The notes below the pieces were generated by a model. The model was given only the letters and a program-made list of their open reading frames with translations. It was not told where the DNA came from and did not search any database. Made by a program: the position numbers and the translations under genes. A stretch of DNA of 64,000 bases from Bacteroidetes bacterium 41-46 (lineage in GTDB: Bacteria; Bacteroidota; Bacteroidia; Bacteroidales; UBA932). This document shows positions 25,417-33,727 of this stretch, one piece after another (positions within the stretch are counted from its first letter, which is position 1; the number at the start of each line of letters is the position of its first letter). The stretch covers positions 248,001-312,000 of the forward strand of contig MKTA01000015.1 in the NCBI GenBank assembly GCA_001897515.1, in the 5' to 3' direction.

Positions 25417-27741
25417 ATGAGACGATTGCATCTGTTTTTATCAATTTTATTAGTTGTCCCTTTAACTTTATTTGGGCAGAACCCTGATCAAACTATAAGG
25501 GGTAGGATAGCAGATATAGAGACAAATACTGGGTTACAAGGAGCTGTAGTGACTATCTTGACTCTGAATACCCCATTAAGTGCTATCACAGATTCATTTG
25601 GGGAGTTTACTATGGAAAAAATACCTGTTGGAAGGTATAAAATCACGGTTGCTCATTTAGGTTATAAGGAGGAAATTATACAGGATCTTCTTGTGACCTC
25701 TGGGAAAGAGGTGGTGCTTGAATTTTTGCTTACGCCCTCTTTTGGTTTATTGGAGGCTGCAGTAGTCAGCAACAAGATAAGCAAAGAGCTTCCTATTAAT
25801 AAGTCGGCATTTGTCAGTGCCAGATCCTTTTCTGTTGAGGAGACAAGCCGATATGCTGGTGGGTTAAACGACCCGGCAAGAATGGTTACAGCTTTTGCGG
25901 GTGTCTCAGGGGGAGATATGCAGGATAATGCTCTTACAATAAGGGGTAACTCTCCTTCAAGCCTTACCTGGAGGATTGAAGGTGTAAATGTTCATGCTCC
26001 TAATCATTTCTCTGGTGGTAAGGTTGCCGGTGGTGGATTTGTTACAATTTTGAGCAGTCAATTAGTGGGAGATTCTGATTTCTTTACAGGAGCATTTCCT
26101 GCAGAATATGGCAATGCCCTTGGAGGAGTTTTTGACATCAGAATGAGAACAGGAAATAACCGGAAATGGGAGCATACTGTAAATTTAAGTTCAATAGGTA
26201 TTGATATCGCATCGGAGGGGCCTTTTTTAAGGAGTAGTGATGCATCTTACCTTTTCAACTACAGATACTCTACGATGGGATTGCTCACAAAAACAAAAAT
26301 TGTTAAGGAGGAGCAAATACCTGTATTTCAGGACCTGTCCTTTAAAATTTCCCTTCCGGCCAAGGGAGCCGGTAATTTTACAATTTGGGGCTTATGGGGA
26401 AAGGGTGATTTGAAAGAGCCGTTTGACAAAGATTCTCTCTCATGGAAAACTCAGAATGACAGAATAGGCTTTGATTGGATAAACTCTGTTGGGTCATTTG
26501 GTGTGAATCATAGAATATACAAAAACAGGACATCTCTGTTTACATCTCTCTCCATCACAGAATGTGCAGATAAATTTGATTTTGAACGGCTTGATGAAGC
26601 AATTATTGAGAGGCCATATCTGAACATAAAAGAGTCTGATAGAAGACTAACCTTTTCGCACAGAATCACAAGTAAAATTGGCTCAAGACTTGAGCTTAAA
26701 ACCGGGTTTAATCTGACATCATTGTATTATAATGGTGATATATCATCAAATAGTATAATTAATGACCACTCAACTTATTCAAATGTTCTTAATGCCAAGG
26801 AAAGAACATATTACGGAGAGTTTCATGGAGGATTGCAATATACACTTGGTAACAACTTAGTGGTTAATGCAGGAATCCATTCAAATTATTTTGATCTTAA
26901 TCGCAAGTTTTCAATAGAGCCAAGAGCGGGAATAAAGTGGAATATATCAGAGGATCACTCATTATCTTTTGGATATGGAAGGCACAGTAGGATTGAGCCA
27001 TTAAAACTCTATTTTGTAGAGCAAAATAATGACCTCAGCCTCACTAAGTCAGATCATTATACATTGTCTTATAACTGGCTGATATCTGAAAATGTAAGAG
27101 TTAAAACTGAGCTGTATCTTCAAAATCTTTCTGATGCTCCGGGAATAGCGGATAGCTCATATTCATTGATTAATTACAAGCAGGAGTATGCTTTCCGGGA
27201 TGCTCTCATTAACAACTCAAAGGGTAGAAATAAAGGTATTGAGTTTACTCTTGAACGGTTCCTTAACGATAATTTTTACTATCTGATAACAACCTCTTTG
27301 TTTCGTTCCAGATATCAAGGAGGAGATGGAGTGTGGAGAAATACTAGATTTGATAAAGGAGCTATTATTAATATCCTGGCAGGGAAGGATTTTCCAATGA
27401 TGATGAGTAAAAATATTTTGAGTGTTAATATAAGGGCCAGCTATTCAGGCGGAGAGAGAATTGCTCCACTTAATGTAGAACAATCAATAGAAAAAAAAGA
27501 GGCTGTCTTTGACAATTCCAGAGCATTTGAGGCTAGGTATCCGGCTGATGTTTTCGCCGACATTTCTGTCAGCTATAGAGTAAACAGGGGAAAGGTTTCA
27601 TCACTATTTTATGCACAAGTAAAGAATGTGCTTGGAACAAAAACCCGAAGGGGTCAAATTTTCAACATTCAAGCAAACAGAATAGAGGAGGATGCATTTA
27701 CAGTTGTTGTACCTCTGATTGGATATAAAATTGAATTTTAA
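25417..27741 (+). CDS. TonB-dependent outer-membrane receptor with carboxypeptidase-regulatory-like domain
   Basis: 774 residues. Signal peptide (MRRLHLFLSILLVVPLTLFG), then a carboxypeptidase-regulatory-like beta-sandwich (about 25-110: TIRGRIADIETNTGLQGAVV ... GYKEE), a plug domain (about 110-240 with LTIRGNSPSSLTWRIEGVN), and a beta-barrel to an end close to a terminal aromatic residue (LIGYKIEF). Such receptors import large substrates across the outer membrane with TonB-ExbBD energy. No SusD gene follows; instead a DUF2807 lipoprotein lies 13 nt downstream, so glycan import of the SusCD kind is unlikely. Substrate unknown. Confidence 0.9.
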   Translation: MRRLHLFLSILLVVPLTLFGQNPDQTIRGRIADIETNTGLQGAVVTILTLNTPLSAITDSFGEFTMEKIPVGRYKITVAHLGYKEEIIQDLLVTSGKEVVLEFLLTPSFGLLEAAVVSNKISKELPINKSAFVSARSFSVEETSRYAGGLNDPARMVTAFAGVSGGDMQDNALTIRGNSPSSLTWRIEGVNVHAPNHFSGGKVAGGGFVTILSSQLVGDSDFFTGAFPAEYGNALGGVFDIRMRTGNNRKWEHTVNLSSIGIDIASEGPFLRSSDASYLFNYRYSTMGLLTKTKIVKEEQIPVFQDLSFKISLPAKGAGNFTIWGLWGKGDLKEPFDKDSLSWKTQNDRIGFDWINSVGSFGVNHRIYKNRTSLFTSLSITECADKFDFERLDEAIIERPYLNIKESDRRLTFSHRITSKIGSRLELKTGFNLTSLYYNGDISSNSIINDHSTYSNVLNAKERTYYGEFHGGLQYTLGNNLVVNAGIHSNYFDLNRKFSIEPRAGIKWNISEDHSLSFGYGRHSRIEPLKLYFVEQNNDLSLTKSDHYTLSYNWLISENVRVKTELYLQNLSDAPGIADSSYSLINYKQEYAFRDALINNSKGRNKGIEFTLERFLNDNFYYLITTSLFRSRYQGGDGVWRNTRFDKGAIINILAGKDFPMMMSKNILSVNIRASYSGGERIAPLNVEQSIEKKEAVFDNSRAFEARYPADVFADISVSYRVNRGKVSSLFYAQVKNVLGTKTRRGQIFNIQANRIEEDAFTVVVPLIGYKIEF

Positions 27742-27754
27742 TAATAATAAAAAT

Positions 27755-28471
27755 ATGAAAAAAAGAATTCTTCCATTTATTATACTTTTTATTGCAGCCT
27801 TTGCTTTAAGTTCATGCATATTAAATGTTGTTGAGCCAGGAGGGGAATATATCTCAAAGGAGTATCACGTAAGATCATTTGAAAATATATCTGTATCAGC
27901 CGGGATGGAGCTTCTTTTGACACAGGACTCTGCTATATCTGTCAGGGTTGAAACTTATGAAAGCCTTATTGATCAGATTAATGTCAAAGTGGCAAACAAT
28001 ACTCTTTTTTTAACAAAGGATGTTGATATTCTATTTAAAAATACGCGAATAAAAGTTTTTGTAAATGCAGCTTATCTTGACAAAATTGAAGTATTAAGCG
28101 GGAGTAAATTAAATATAACATCCGGCTGGGTAACGAATGAATTGGAAATAGATATGAGTTCGGGTTCCTCTGGAACAGGTAGTCTTGCACTTAATGAACT
28201 AAACCTAAAGCTGAATAGCGGGTCTTATGCAAAATTTTTTGGTGCCGCAAATGAGTTGAGTATTGAAGCCTCGGGTGGAAGTTCATTCAGAGGGCTGGGT
28301 ATTAATGTGTTGAATGGTAGGGCAGATCTCTCCTCTGGCTCATATGCAGAAATTAATGCCTCTGAAACCCTCTTTGCTAAAGGTACTGACGGATCCATTA
28401 TTAGATACAAGGGAAACCCTGAGTTAATAATAAACACAAGTAGCGGAGCCAGTGTTATAAAGCTCCCTTAA
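27755..28471 (+). CDS. DUF2807 (GIN domain) lipoprotein, paralogue
   Basis: 238 residues, the same length as the protein at 21365 and clearly homologous along its whole length (FENISVSAGMELLLTQDS versus the equivalent segment there; SSGSS/SSGSY turns). Lipobox LSSC. Start at 27755 rather than the in-frame ATG at 27719, which lies inside the receptor gene and lacks a signal peptide. It lies 13 nt after the receptor stop, so it is probably cotranscribed. Its last 17 bp overlap the remnant DUF5694 frame on the other strand. Confidence 0.88.
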   Translation: MKKRILPFIILFIAAFALSSCILNVVEPGGEYISKEYHVRSFENISVSAGMELLLTQDSAISVRVETYESLIDQINVKVANNTLFLTKDVDILFKNTRIKVFVNAAYLDKIEVLSGSKLNITSGWVTNELEIDMSSGSSGTGSLALNELNLKLNSGSYAKFFGAANELSIEASGGSSFRGLGINVLNGRADLSSGSYAEINASETLFAKGTDGSIIRYKGNPELIINTSSGASVIKLP

Positions 28472-29043
28472 GGAACTCCACGGGCGAGATGAGTTCAAAC
28501 TCTTTTGAGCTGTCTATTAGTGGGTTGAGGAGATTCATATGGCCCGATCCAATCGGCTTTATCAAGCGAGTCAATGAATCTCCCAAAGCGGTCAACCCTT
28601 GCCTTATCTTTAAAAAGCATCTGTATGTTATCGTAATGCCGGCCCCAGTCGTTAACGCAATAAATTTTTGGTAGGTTCAGATTATTGCCGATTCTGTACG
28701 CCAGCTGATATATTTCACTCTTCTCTGGGGGTAGCTTGCCGATTTTATATAATGAATAGAGGGAGTCCACAGAGTTTTGTCTTGCCGGGTCAAGCTCAAT
28801 TGCAATAATTGTTGGTCTGAACTTCTCTGTTGATTTTGCTATTGATGCTATTTGTGACTGATATGGCTCATCCAGTACGGAAATCATATCCTTTTCGGCA
28901 GTCTTTACCCGGTCCAGGTTATGGTAGGCGAAGTGGAAAACACCCAAAGTCATAATCTTTGTTTTGGGGTTGGTTGATGCGGACTGTGAAAAGGAGGGGG
29001 TCGCGATTGCTAAGAAAATAAGAGCTCCAATGATTTTCCTCAT
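28455..29043 (-). pseudogene. DUF5694 family gene with internal deletion and frameshift
   Basis: The 5' part encodes a signal peptide (MRKIIGALIFLAIATPSFSQ) and a normal DUF5694 N-terminal half (TLGVFHFAYHNLD, IIAIELDP, VNDWGRHYD) up to about LDKADWIG. The reading frame then ends at 28495. In the +1-shifted frame, 28538-28455 encodes GHMNLLNPLIDSSKEFELIS and onward, which is the expected C-terminal end of such proteins. The central part is missing and the two pieces are out of frame. Loss of about 70 residues is inferred from usual family length. Fold and function are unassigned in the family. Confidence 0.75.
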
Positions 29044-29122
29044 GTTAAAATTTTATTTGGTTATATAATAATTGAAGACGACTAACCGCCGCACAATATT
29101 ACAAAATTCTTTTCTAAATTTG

Positions 29123-29227
29123 ACCCCAGGGGTAAAGTGTCAAAGCACTAAATATAAAGAGATTATGAAAAAGAGCAGTTTTTATATATTCGTGGTTACT
29201 AGTGTTTTGACACTTTACCCCTGGGGT
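29123..29227. repeat. 27-28 bp inverted repeat enclosing a start codon
   Basis: Left arm 29123-29150 and right arm 29200-29227 are reverse complements apart from one base, with a 49-bp loop. Each arm contains the short palindrome ACCCCAGGGGT. The ATG of the downstream EEP gene (29165) lies in the loop, and the right arm encodes part of the signal peptide. The form suggests a small palindromic mobile or REPIN-like element. Confidence 0.85.
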
Positions 29228-29959
29228 AGTACGGGGTCTGCGTGGGGTGCCACCGGCCAGGCTGGGCCGGCCGGGGCCGGCGAGCTGAGAATAATGTCCT
29301 ACAACATTCGCGTGGGTAAGGGGATGGAGCAGGCGCAGAGTCTGGTGAGGACGGCAGCGGTGATTAGCAGGGAGAGGCCGGATATTGTGATGTTGCAGGA
29401 GGTTGATAGTGCAACGGCAAGAACCGGGGGTATTAATCAGGCTGAGGAGCTTGGCAGACTCACCGGGATGCACGCAGTTTTTGCTTCGGCAATAAAACTT
29501 GGAAGCGGAAAATATGGAGTGGCGATGCTGTCGGCAGAGAAACCGCTCTCAGTAAGGAAGATACCGCTGCCTGGCCGTGAGGAGGCGAGGGTATTGCTGA
29601 TTGTAGAGTTTAGGCGCTTCTTTGCTGCCTCTACCCATTTTTCTCTGACAGAAGAGGACCGGATGGAGTCGGTAAAAATTCTTTTAAAAGAGGCCGACAG
29701 GCTTAGAAAGCCGTTTATTGTAGGCGGAGATTTCAATGCGCTGCCGGGCTCTGCTGAGCTGGAGGTGCTAAAGAGTGGTTTTTCGCTGCTTTCAGATGGG
29801 AAAACCTTTACATTCCCGGCAAACTTTCCGGACAGATGCATTGACTACATCTTTATATCAAACAGATTTGCAGAGAAGTTCAAGGTAATCGACTCTTCTG
29901 TTATCCCTGAGGCTCTTGCTTCAGATCACAGGCCTGTGGTGGTTGTTGGCACTTTTTGA
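29165..29959 (+). CDS. Secreted endonuclease/exonuclease/phosphatase family protein
   Basis: 264 residues. EEP motifs in order: RIMSYNIRVG, IVMLQEVDSATARTGG (metal Glu), STHFSLTEEDR (His), VGGDFNALPGS (Asp/Asn), DYIFIS and SDHRPVVV (terminal His). The chosen ATG at 29165 gives a signal peptide (MKKSSFYIFVVTSVLTLYPW), part of which is encoded by a repeat arm. An upstream in-frame ATG at 29072 would read through the whole left arm and is less likely. The linker GATGQAGPAGAG after the signal peptide is low complexity. It is related to, but distinct from, the EEP protein at 625. Substrate unknown. Confidence 0.85.
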   Translation: MKKSSFYIFVVTSVLTLYPWGSTGSAWGATGQAGPAGAGELRIMSYNIRVGKGMEQAQSLVRTAAVISRERPDIVMLQEVDSATARTGGINQAEELGRLTGMHAVFASAIKLGSGKYGVAMLSAEKPLSVRKIPLPGREEARVLLIVEFRRFFAASTHFSLTEEDRMESVKILLKEADRLRKPFIVGGDFNALPGSAELEVLKSGFSLLSDGKTFTFPANFPDRCIDYIFISNRFAEKFKVIDSSVIPEALASDHRPVVVVGTF

Positions 29960-29982
29960 TAAGGGTTTGTTAGTAAATTATG

Positions 29983-29990
29983 TAACTTTG
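29983..29990 (+). promoter_or_regulatory. -7 promoter box TAACTTTG of the AraC-type gene
   Basis: TAnnTTTG match ending 5 nt before the ATG at 29996; another case predicting a leaderless or very short leader. Confidence 0.5.
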
Positions 29991-29995
29991 GGAAG

Positions 29996-31126
29996 ATGAA
30001 ATATATTTTCCTGATAGCTGCTTTCAATGCCCTGTTTTTTGCCCTGCTCATTTTTCAGAAGAAAAAGGCTCTGCATGATAAGGTGTTGATTTTATGGCTT
30101 ATCTATCTGGGAATATACACTGGTATTTATGCGCTCTTCTCAGAGACTATGTTTGACAATTTCCATATTCTCTCTGCGAGTTTTATTTCATTGCTTTTGC
30201 TGCACGGTCCGTTTCTTTTCCTCTACATCTCATCATTAGCAGATATCAACTTTAAGATGAATCAAACCAAACTGATTCATTTTGCTCCGTTTGTTCTGTT
30301 CAATCTGTTTTTACTTATTGCTTCGCAGTATCCTGAGATTTCTGAGGGGATAAGGTTGAATCACACTCATGGTATGCATAAGCCTGTCTGGGTTTTCAAT
30401 CTTTTTCTGATATCAGTTGTCCTTTCCGGTCCTTTTTATTTTATCCTCTCTATCCTCAGTCTGAAGAGGCTTGATGTAAACATTTTCAACAATTTCTCCA
30501 CTCTTGAAAATGTAAATCTCAGCTGGCTGAGAAAGTTGATTTATACTTTTGGCTTTATCTGGACGGCCCTGATGATTTTTGCAATGATACACCATGTTTT
30601 TAACATGTTTTCATGGATTTTTTGTACTCACGGGCTTACTCTCTCTCTGTCGGTTTTCATCATAATAATTGGTTACCTGGGCCTTAAGCAAAAAGAGATT
30701 TTTGTCAACTTTCCTGATAGCGGATCAGAGTTTGTGACAGAAGAGAGGGCTAAATACTCCGGAGTTGCTGCAGATGAGGAGGAGACGAAGCATTATGTGA
30801 GTAATTTAAGGCAGTATATGGATGCAGAAAAACCTTACCTTGACCCTGAGATTTCACTTCCTGAGCTGTCGAAAAGGCTTGGAGTATCATCACATTTTCT
30901 ATCAAGGGTAATTAATGAGCAGCTGGGTGTCAACTTCTTTGATTTTGTAAACCGATACAGGGTAGAAGAGGTTAAATTAAGAATTACAGATCCAAAATTT
31001 AATTATCTCTCAATTCTGGGTATTGCCTTTGAAAGCGGATTCAATACAAAATCAACATTTAACAGGGTCTTTAAAAAAACAACCGGATTAACACCAAAGG
31101 AGTTCAGGGAGCAATCAGAGAATTAA
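29996..31126 (+). CDS. Membrane-anchored AraC-family transcriptional regulator
   Basis: 376 residues. The N-terminal 240 residues contain about seven hydrophobic helices; the C-terminal 105 residues are an AraC/XylS double helix-turn-helix (ISLPELSKRLGVSSHFLSRV, then ILGIAFESGFNTKSTFNRVF and KKTTGLTPKEFR). This architecture is common in Bacteroidetes and suggests a membrane sensor acting directly on DNA. The helical N-terminus may bind a small hydrophobic or envelope signal; the ligand is unknown. The target could include adjacent genes, but no operator was identified. Confidence 0.88.
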   Translation: MKYIFLIAAFNALFFALLIFQKKKALHDKVLILWLIYLGIYTGIYALFSETMFDNFHILSASFISLLLLHGPFLFLYISSLADINFKMNQTKLIHFAPFVLFNLFLLIASQYPEISEGIRLNHTHGMHKPVWVFNLFLISVVLSGPFYFILSILSLKRLDVNIFNNFSTLENVNLSWLRKLIYTFGFIWTALMIFAMIHHVFNMFSWIFCTHGLTLSLSVFIIIIGYLGLKQKEIFVNFPDSGSEFVTEERAKYSGVAADEEETKHYVSNLRQYMDAEKPYLDPEISLPELSKRLGVSSHFLSRVINEQLGVNFFDFVNRYRVEEVKLRITDPKFNYLSILGIAFESGFNTKSTFNRVFKKTTGLTPKEFREQSEN

Positions 31127-31174
31127 ATTAGGTCCCAAGTTATAAAGTAGGTCGCGGAGTGCAGTTTGAGATAA

Positions 31175-31182
31175 TACTTTTG
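31175..31182 (+). promoter_or_regulatory. -7 promoter box TACTTTTG of the DUF6448 gene
   Basis: TAnnTTTG match 41 nt before the ATG at 31224. Confidence 0.45.
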
Positions 31183-31223
31183 CTCCTGTACTTTATTATA
31201 AACTAATTTAATTTTAAGTGATT

Positions 31224-31814
31224 ATGAAAACAAAAATTTTGATCTCCCTTTTTGTAAGTGTTTTACTGTTTATTGCAGGAACCCTGCCGGCATCTGCACA
31301 CTGCGATTCATATGACGGCCCCACTGTCAAGGATGCAATAACAGCTCTTGAAACGAAAAATGTTAAACTAATCCTCAAATGGATAACTCCTGAGCAAGAG
31401 GGTGAAATTATTAAGCTGTTCAATAAAACATATTCACTCAGGTCCGGAGATAAGGAGATTTATGCAATTGTTGAAAAACATTTTCTTGAGACACTGGTAA
31501 GGCTTCACAGAGAGAGTGAAGGAGCTCCTTTCACAGGTCTTAAGGCGGCAGGAACAACAAAGCCAATTATTAATATGAGCGACCAGGCTATTGCTGATAG
31601 GAATATTGATTCATTCATTACAAAGTTCAGCAATCACTTAGGCAAGGTTATAAGAGAAAAATATGCAAAGGTTGAGATGCTTGACAAGGTGAAAGATGAA
31701 TCTCCGGAACAGGGCAGAGCTTTTGTTGCTGCTTATGTGGATTATACTCACACAATTGAGGCAATTCATGATATCATTGCACCCGAGGGTGGCAGCGCTG
31801 CCCATAAGCACTAA
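31224..31814 (+). CDS. DUF6448 family exported protein
   Basis: 196 residues. A signal peptide is followed by AHCDSYDGPTVKDA, the usual mature N-terminus of this family, and by LETLVRLHRESEGAPFTGLK with its His, Arg and Glu residues. The C-terminus ends in a short His-containing tail (SAAHKH). The conserved His/Cys/Asp at the mature N-terminus could bind metal, but that is inference. The start at 31224 is preferred to the in-frame GTG at 31218. The stop overlaps the convergent DUF2752 gene by 4 bp. Confidence 0.75.
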   Translation: MKTKILISLFVSVLLFIAGTLPASAHCDSYDGPTVKDAITALETKNVKLILKWITPEQEGEIIKLFNKTYSLRSGDKEIYAIVEKHFLETLVRLHRESEGAPFTGLKAAGTTKPIINMSDQAIADRNIDSFITKFSNHLGKVIREKYAKVEMLDKVKDESPEQGRAFVAAYVDYTHTIEAIHDIIAPEGGSAAHKH

Positions 31815-32128
31815 AAGTATGTCTTGTGCCGGATAATCCGCAGGATTATATAGAAAATTACTGAGGGCAGAACAACAAATATCAGAGGGTTTGCACTGTA
31901 TGCACCAGCTATATCAAAGCGAATGAGAGATATTAATGCGGTTGTTAGTCCGCAACCCGGACACTCATGGTGAAAAATGGTTTTCCACAGACACGGAAAC
32001 ATTATGTTGACAGAAAAAGCCATCTGCAACACAACAGATACAATAAAATAGAGAGCTACTAAAGAGACAAGTTTATTAGACCTAACGTAACCTGATAACA
32101 TTCCCATCGCTATCCTTAAAGTTTCCAA
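31811..32128 (-). CDS. DUF2752 family membrane protein, copy A
   Basis: 105 residues with two to three hydrophobic helices and the family core HHECPGCGLTTALI. The fold and function are unassigned. It is the partner copy of the gene at 33401; the N-terminal 50 residues are identical and the C-terminal third differs. In copy B it follows an intact TM2 gene; here only the 3' half of TM2 remains upstream, so expression may depend on the Fic gene. Confidence 0.85.
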   Translation of the reverse strand: METLRIAMGMLSGYVRSNKLVSLVALYFIVSVVLQMAFSVNIMFPCLWKTIFHHECPGCGLTTALISLIRFDIAGAYSANPLIFVVLPSVIFYIILRIIRHKTYF

Positions 32129-32267
32129 CGATGATCATTATAAAGTCTATTAACCACCAGATTCCGTATCCGCCAAAGGTAATCAGCATTAAAATTCCTG
32201 TACCTGTATGACCGGTGTAGAACCTGTGAACTCCAAATACACCAAGGAACCAGCATAGCAGGAATGA
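32082..32267 (-). pseudogene. Truncated TM2-domain gene, 3' fragment
   Basis: The minus-strand frame from 32267 encodes SFLLCWFLGVFGVHRFYTGH and the rest of a TM2 domain to GNVIRLR, almost identical to the C-terminal 60 residues of the protein at 33681. Its 5' half, including the zinc ribbon and start codon, is absent: the fragment abuts the stop codon of the Fic gene. It overlaps the DUF2752 start as in the intact copy. Confidence 0.9.
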
Positions 32268-33338
32268 CTATCTTTCAGATAGCAAATCAAAAAGTTCTTG
32301 GTTAATATAGTAGTTCCCGGTTCCAAGTTTGACCTTGGTTAACAAATTATCTTCTGCCAGTTTGTTCAGATAATTTGCTGCAGTTAATCTTGAAATTCCT
32401 AAATCGTTAACTAGGAATTCAATCTTTGTGTATGGGTGCTTAAATAAATTATTTAGCAAATCCTGGCTGTAAAACTTGTAATTGGTTCGCAATCTATTTT
32501 TGAACACCTGCATAAGCTCTTTGATTTTAATAATCAAATCAATAGTTTCCCGGGATGTCTGCTCTACTCCTTTGATCATAAACAGTATCCACTCTTCCCA
32601 ACTCTCCTCATCTCTGACTTGCTGGAGTAGCCTGTAGTAGTCAGTCTTATGTTTTATTATATAGTTGCTTAAGTACAAAACAGGTAAAGACTGTAGCCTC
32701 TCTTTAATCAGGTAAAGAATGTTTATTATCCTGCCGGTCCTTCCATTTCCATCATAAAATGGATGAATGCTTTCAAACTGGAAATGGATAACAGCCATTT
32801 TAATCAGAGAGTCGCAGTCCTGCAAATCAGGATCGTTTATATATTTTTCCAGATTTGACATTAGTCTTATTATATCCTGATTGTTTTGTGGTGGTAAATA
32901 GACAGTTTTACCGGTTGAAGTGCTTTTTAACTCTGTTCCGGGCAATTTTCTGAATCCGGCGCTGTTCTCCTCAAGTACCTCCTGAATCTTTAGTATAGTG
33001 TTAATTGTTAAAAGATCTGATTCAGATATAAGTTCAAATCCTTTCCTCAGTGCAGAAATATAATTTTGGACCTCTTTTGCCTGTTGAGGCTTGAATGCAT
33101 TAAGATTTAATTCTGATTTGTAAAGGTCATCGTGTGTAGTAATAATATTTTCTATTGCTGAACTATCTTTAGCCTCCTGGAGGCCAAGCGTGTTTATAAG
33201 AATGTTCTGATTGGGAATGGTTGAGACTATCCCTTTTAATTCAGCTAATGCTGCATGTGCAGATGGGAGTGCTTTAAGCACTCTCTTTGTTTCCAGATCA
33301 ACATTGTATGGTAACTCTAAGACAGTCCAGGATTTCAT
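32268..33338 (-). CDS. Fic family AMP-transferase with C-terminal winged helix
   Basis: 356 residues. The Fic active-site motif is complete: HPFYDGNGRTGR at 192-203. The N-terminal inhibitory helix matches [S/T]xxxE[G/N] as Ser59-Ser-Ala-Ile-Glu63-Asn64, so this is a class II Fic that restrains its own activity until the helix moves. The last 70 residues (YTKIEFLVNDLGISRLTAAN) form a winged helix-turn-helix suited to binding DNA. Such proteins transfer AMP to hydroxyl side chains; the target is unknown. It has its own promoter with an inverted repeat, and its stop abuts a TM2 gene fragment. Confidence 0.92.
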   Translation of the reverse strand: MKSWTVLELPYNVDLETKRVLKALPSAHAALAELKGIVSTIPNQNILINTLGLQEAKDSSAIENIITTHDDLYKSELNLNAFKPQQAKEVQNYISALRKGFELISESDLLTINTILKIQEVLEENSAGFRKLPGTELKSTSTGKTVYLPPQNNQDIIRLMSNLEKYINDPDLQDCDSLIKMAVIHFQFESIHPFYDGNGRTGRIINILYLIKERLQSLPVLYLSNYIIKHKTDYYRLLQQVRDEESWEEWILFMIKGVEQTSRETIDLIIKIKELMQVFKNRLRTNYKFYSQDLLNNLFKHPYTKIEFLVNDLGISRLTAANYLNKLAEDNLLTKVKLGTGNYYINQELFDLLSER

Positions 33339-33360
33339 ATGTATGGAAATTTAAGAAATG

Positions 33361-33397
33361 TATACAAATATAATCTCTTTTGTATAAAAAACGCAAA
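33361..33397 (-). promoter_or_regulatory. Fic promoter with overlapping inverted-repeat operator
   Basis: On the minus strand TTTG (33397-33394), a 21-nt spacer and TATATTTG (33372-33365) form a full -33/-7 promoter, 26 nt before the ATG. Perfect 8-bp arms TATACAAA (33361-33368) and TTTGTATA (33379-33386) overlap the -7 region and spacer. A further TATACA half-site occurs at 33402-33407. This suits autorepression by the Fic protein's winged helix. Confidence 0.65.
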
Positions 33398-33400
33398 AAT

Positions 33401-33727
33401 CTATACACAAGGTCTCTTCTGTGTATATCTCCTGTAGTCTTTAATTATATAAAATATTACTGAGGGCAGAACAACAAATATCAGAGGGTTTGCCCTGTAT
33501 GCACCCTCTATGTCAAAACGGATAAGATCTATAAGTGCCGTAGTTAGTCCGCAACCCGGACACTCATGGTGAAAAATGGTTTTCCACAGACACGGAAACA
33601 TTATGTTGACGGAAAAAGCCATCTGCAACACAACAGATACAATAAAATAGAGAGCTACTAAAGAGACAAGTTTATTAGACCTAACGTAACCTGATAACAT
33701 TCCCATCGCTATCCTTAAAGTTTCCAA
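33401..33727 (-). CDS. DUF2752 family membrane protein, copy B
   Basis: 108 residues, the same fold as copy A and identical for the first 65 residues, with the motif HHECPGCGLTTALI. It overlaps the upstream TM2 gene by 47 bp in another frame, the arrangement expected for the ancestral pair. TM2-DUF2752 pairs are frequent in Bacteroidetes; the role is unknown. Confidence 0.87.
   Translation of the reverse strand: METLRIAMGMLSGYVRSNKLVSLVALYFIVSVVLQMAFSVNIMFPCLWKTIFHHECPGCGLTTALIDLIRFDIEGAYRANPLIFVVLPSVIFYIIKDYRRYTQKRPCV

Noticed and set aside
29114-29473. Minus-strand frame across the inverted repeat and the EEP gene
   Set aside because: It is the shadow of the EEP coding strand; the start and end derive from the repeat arms.
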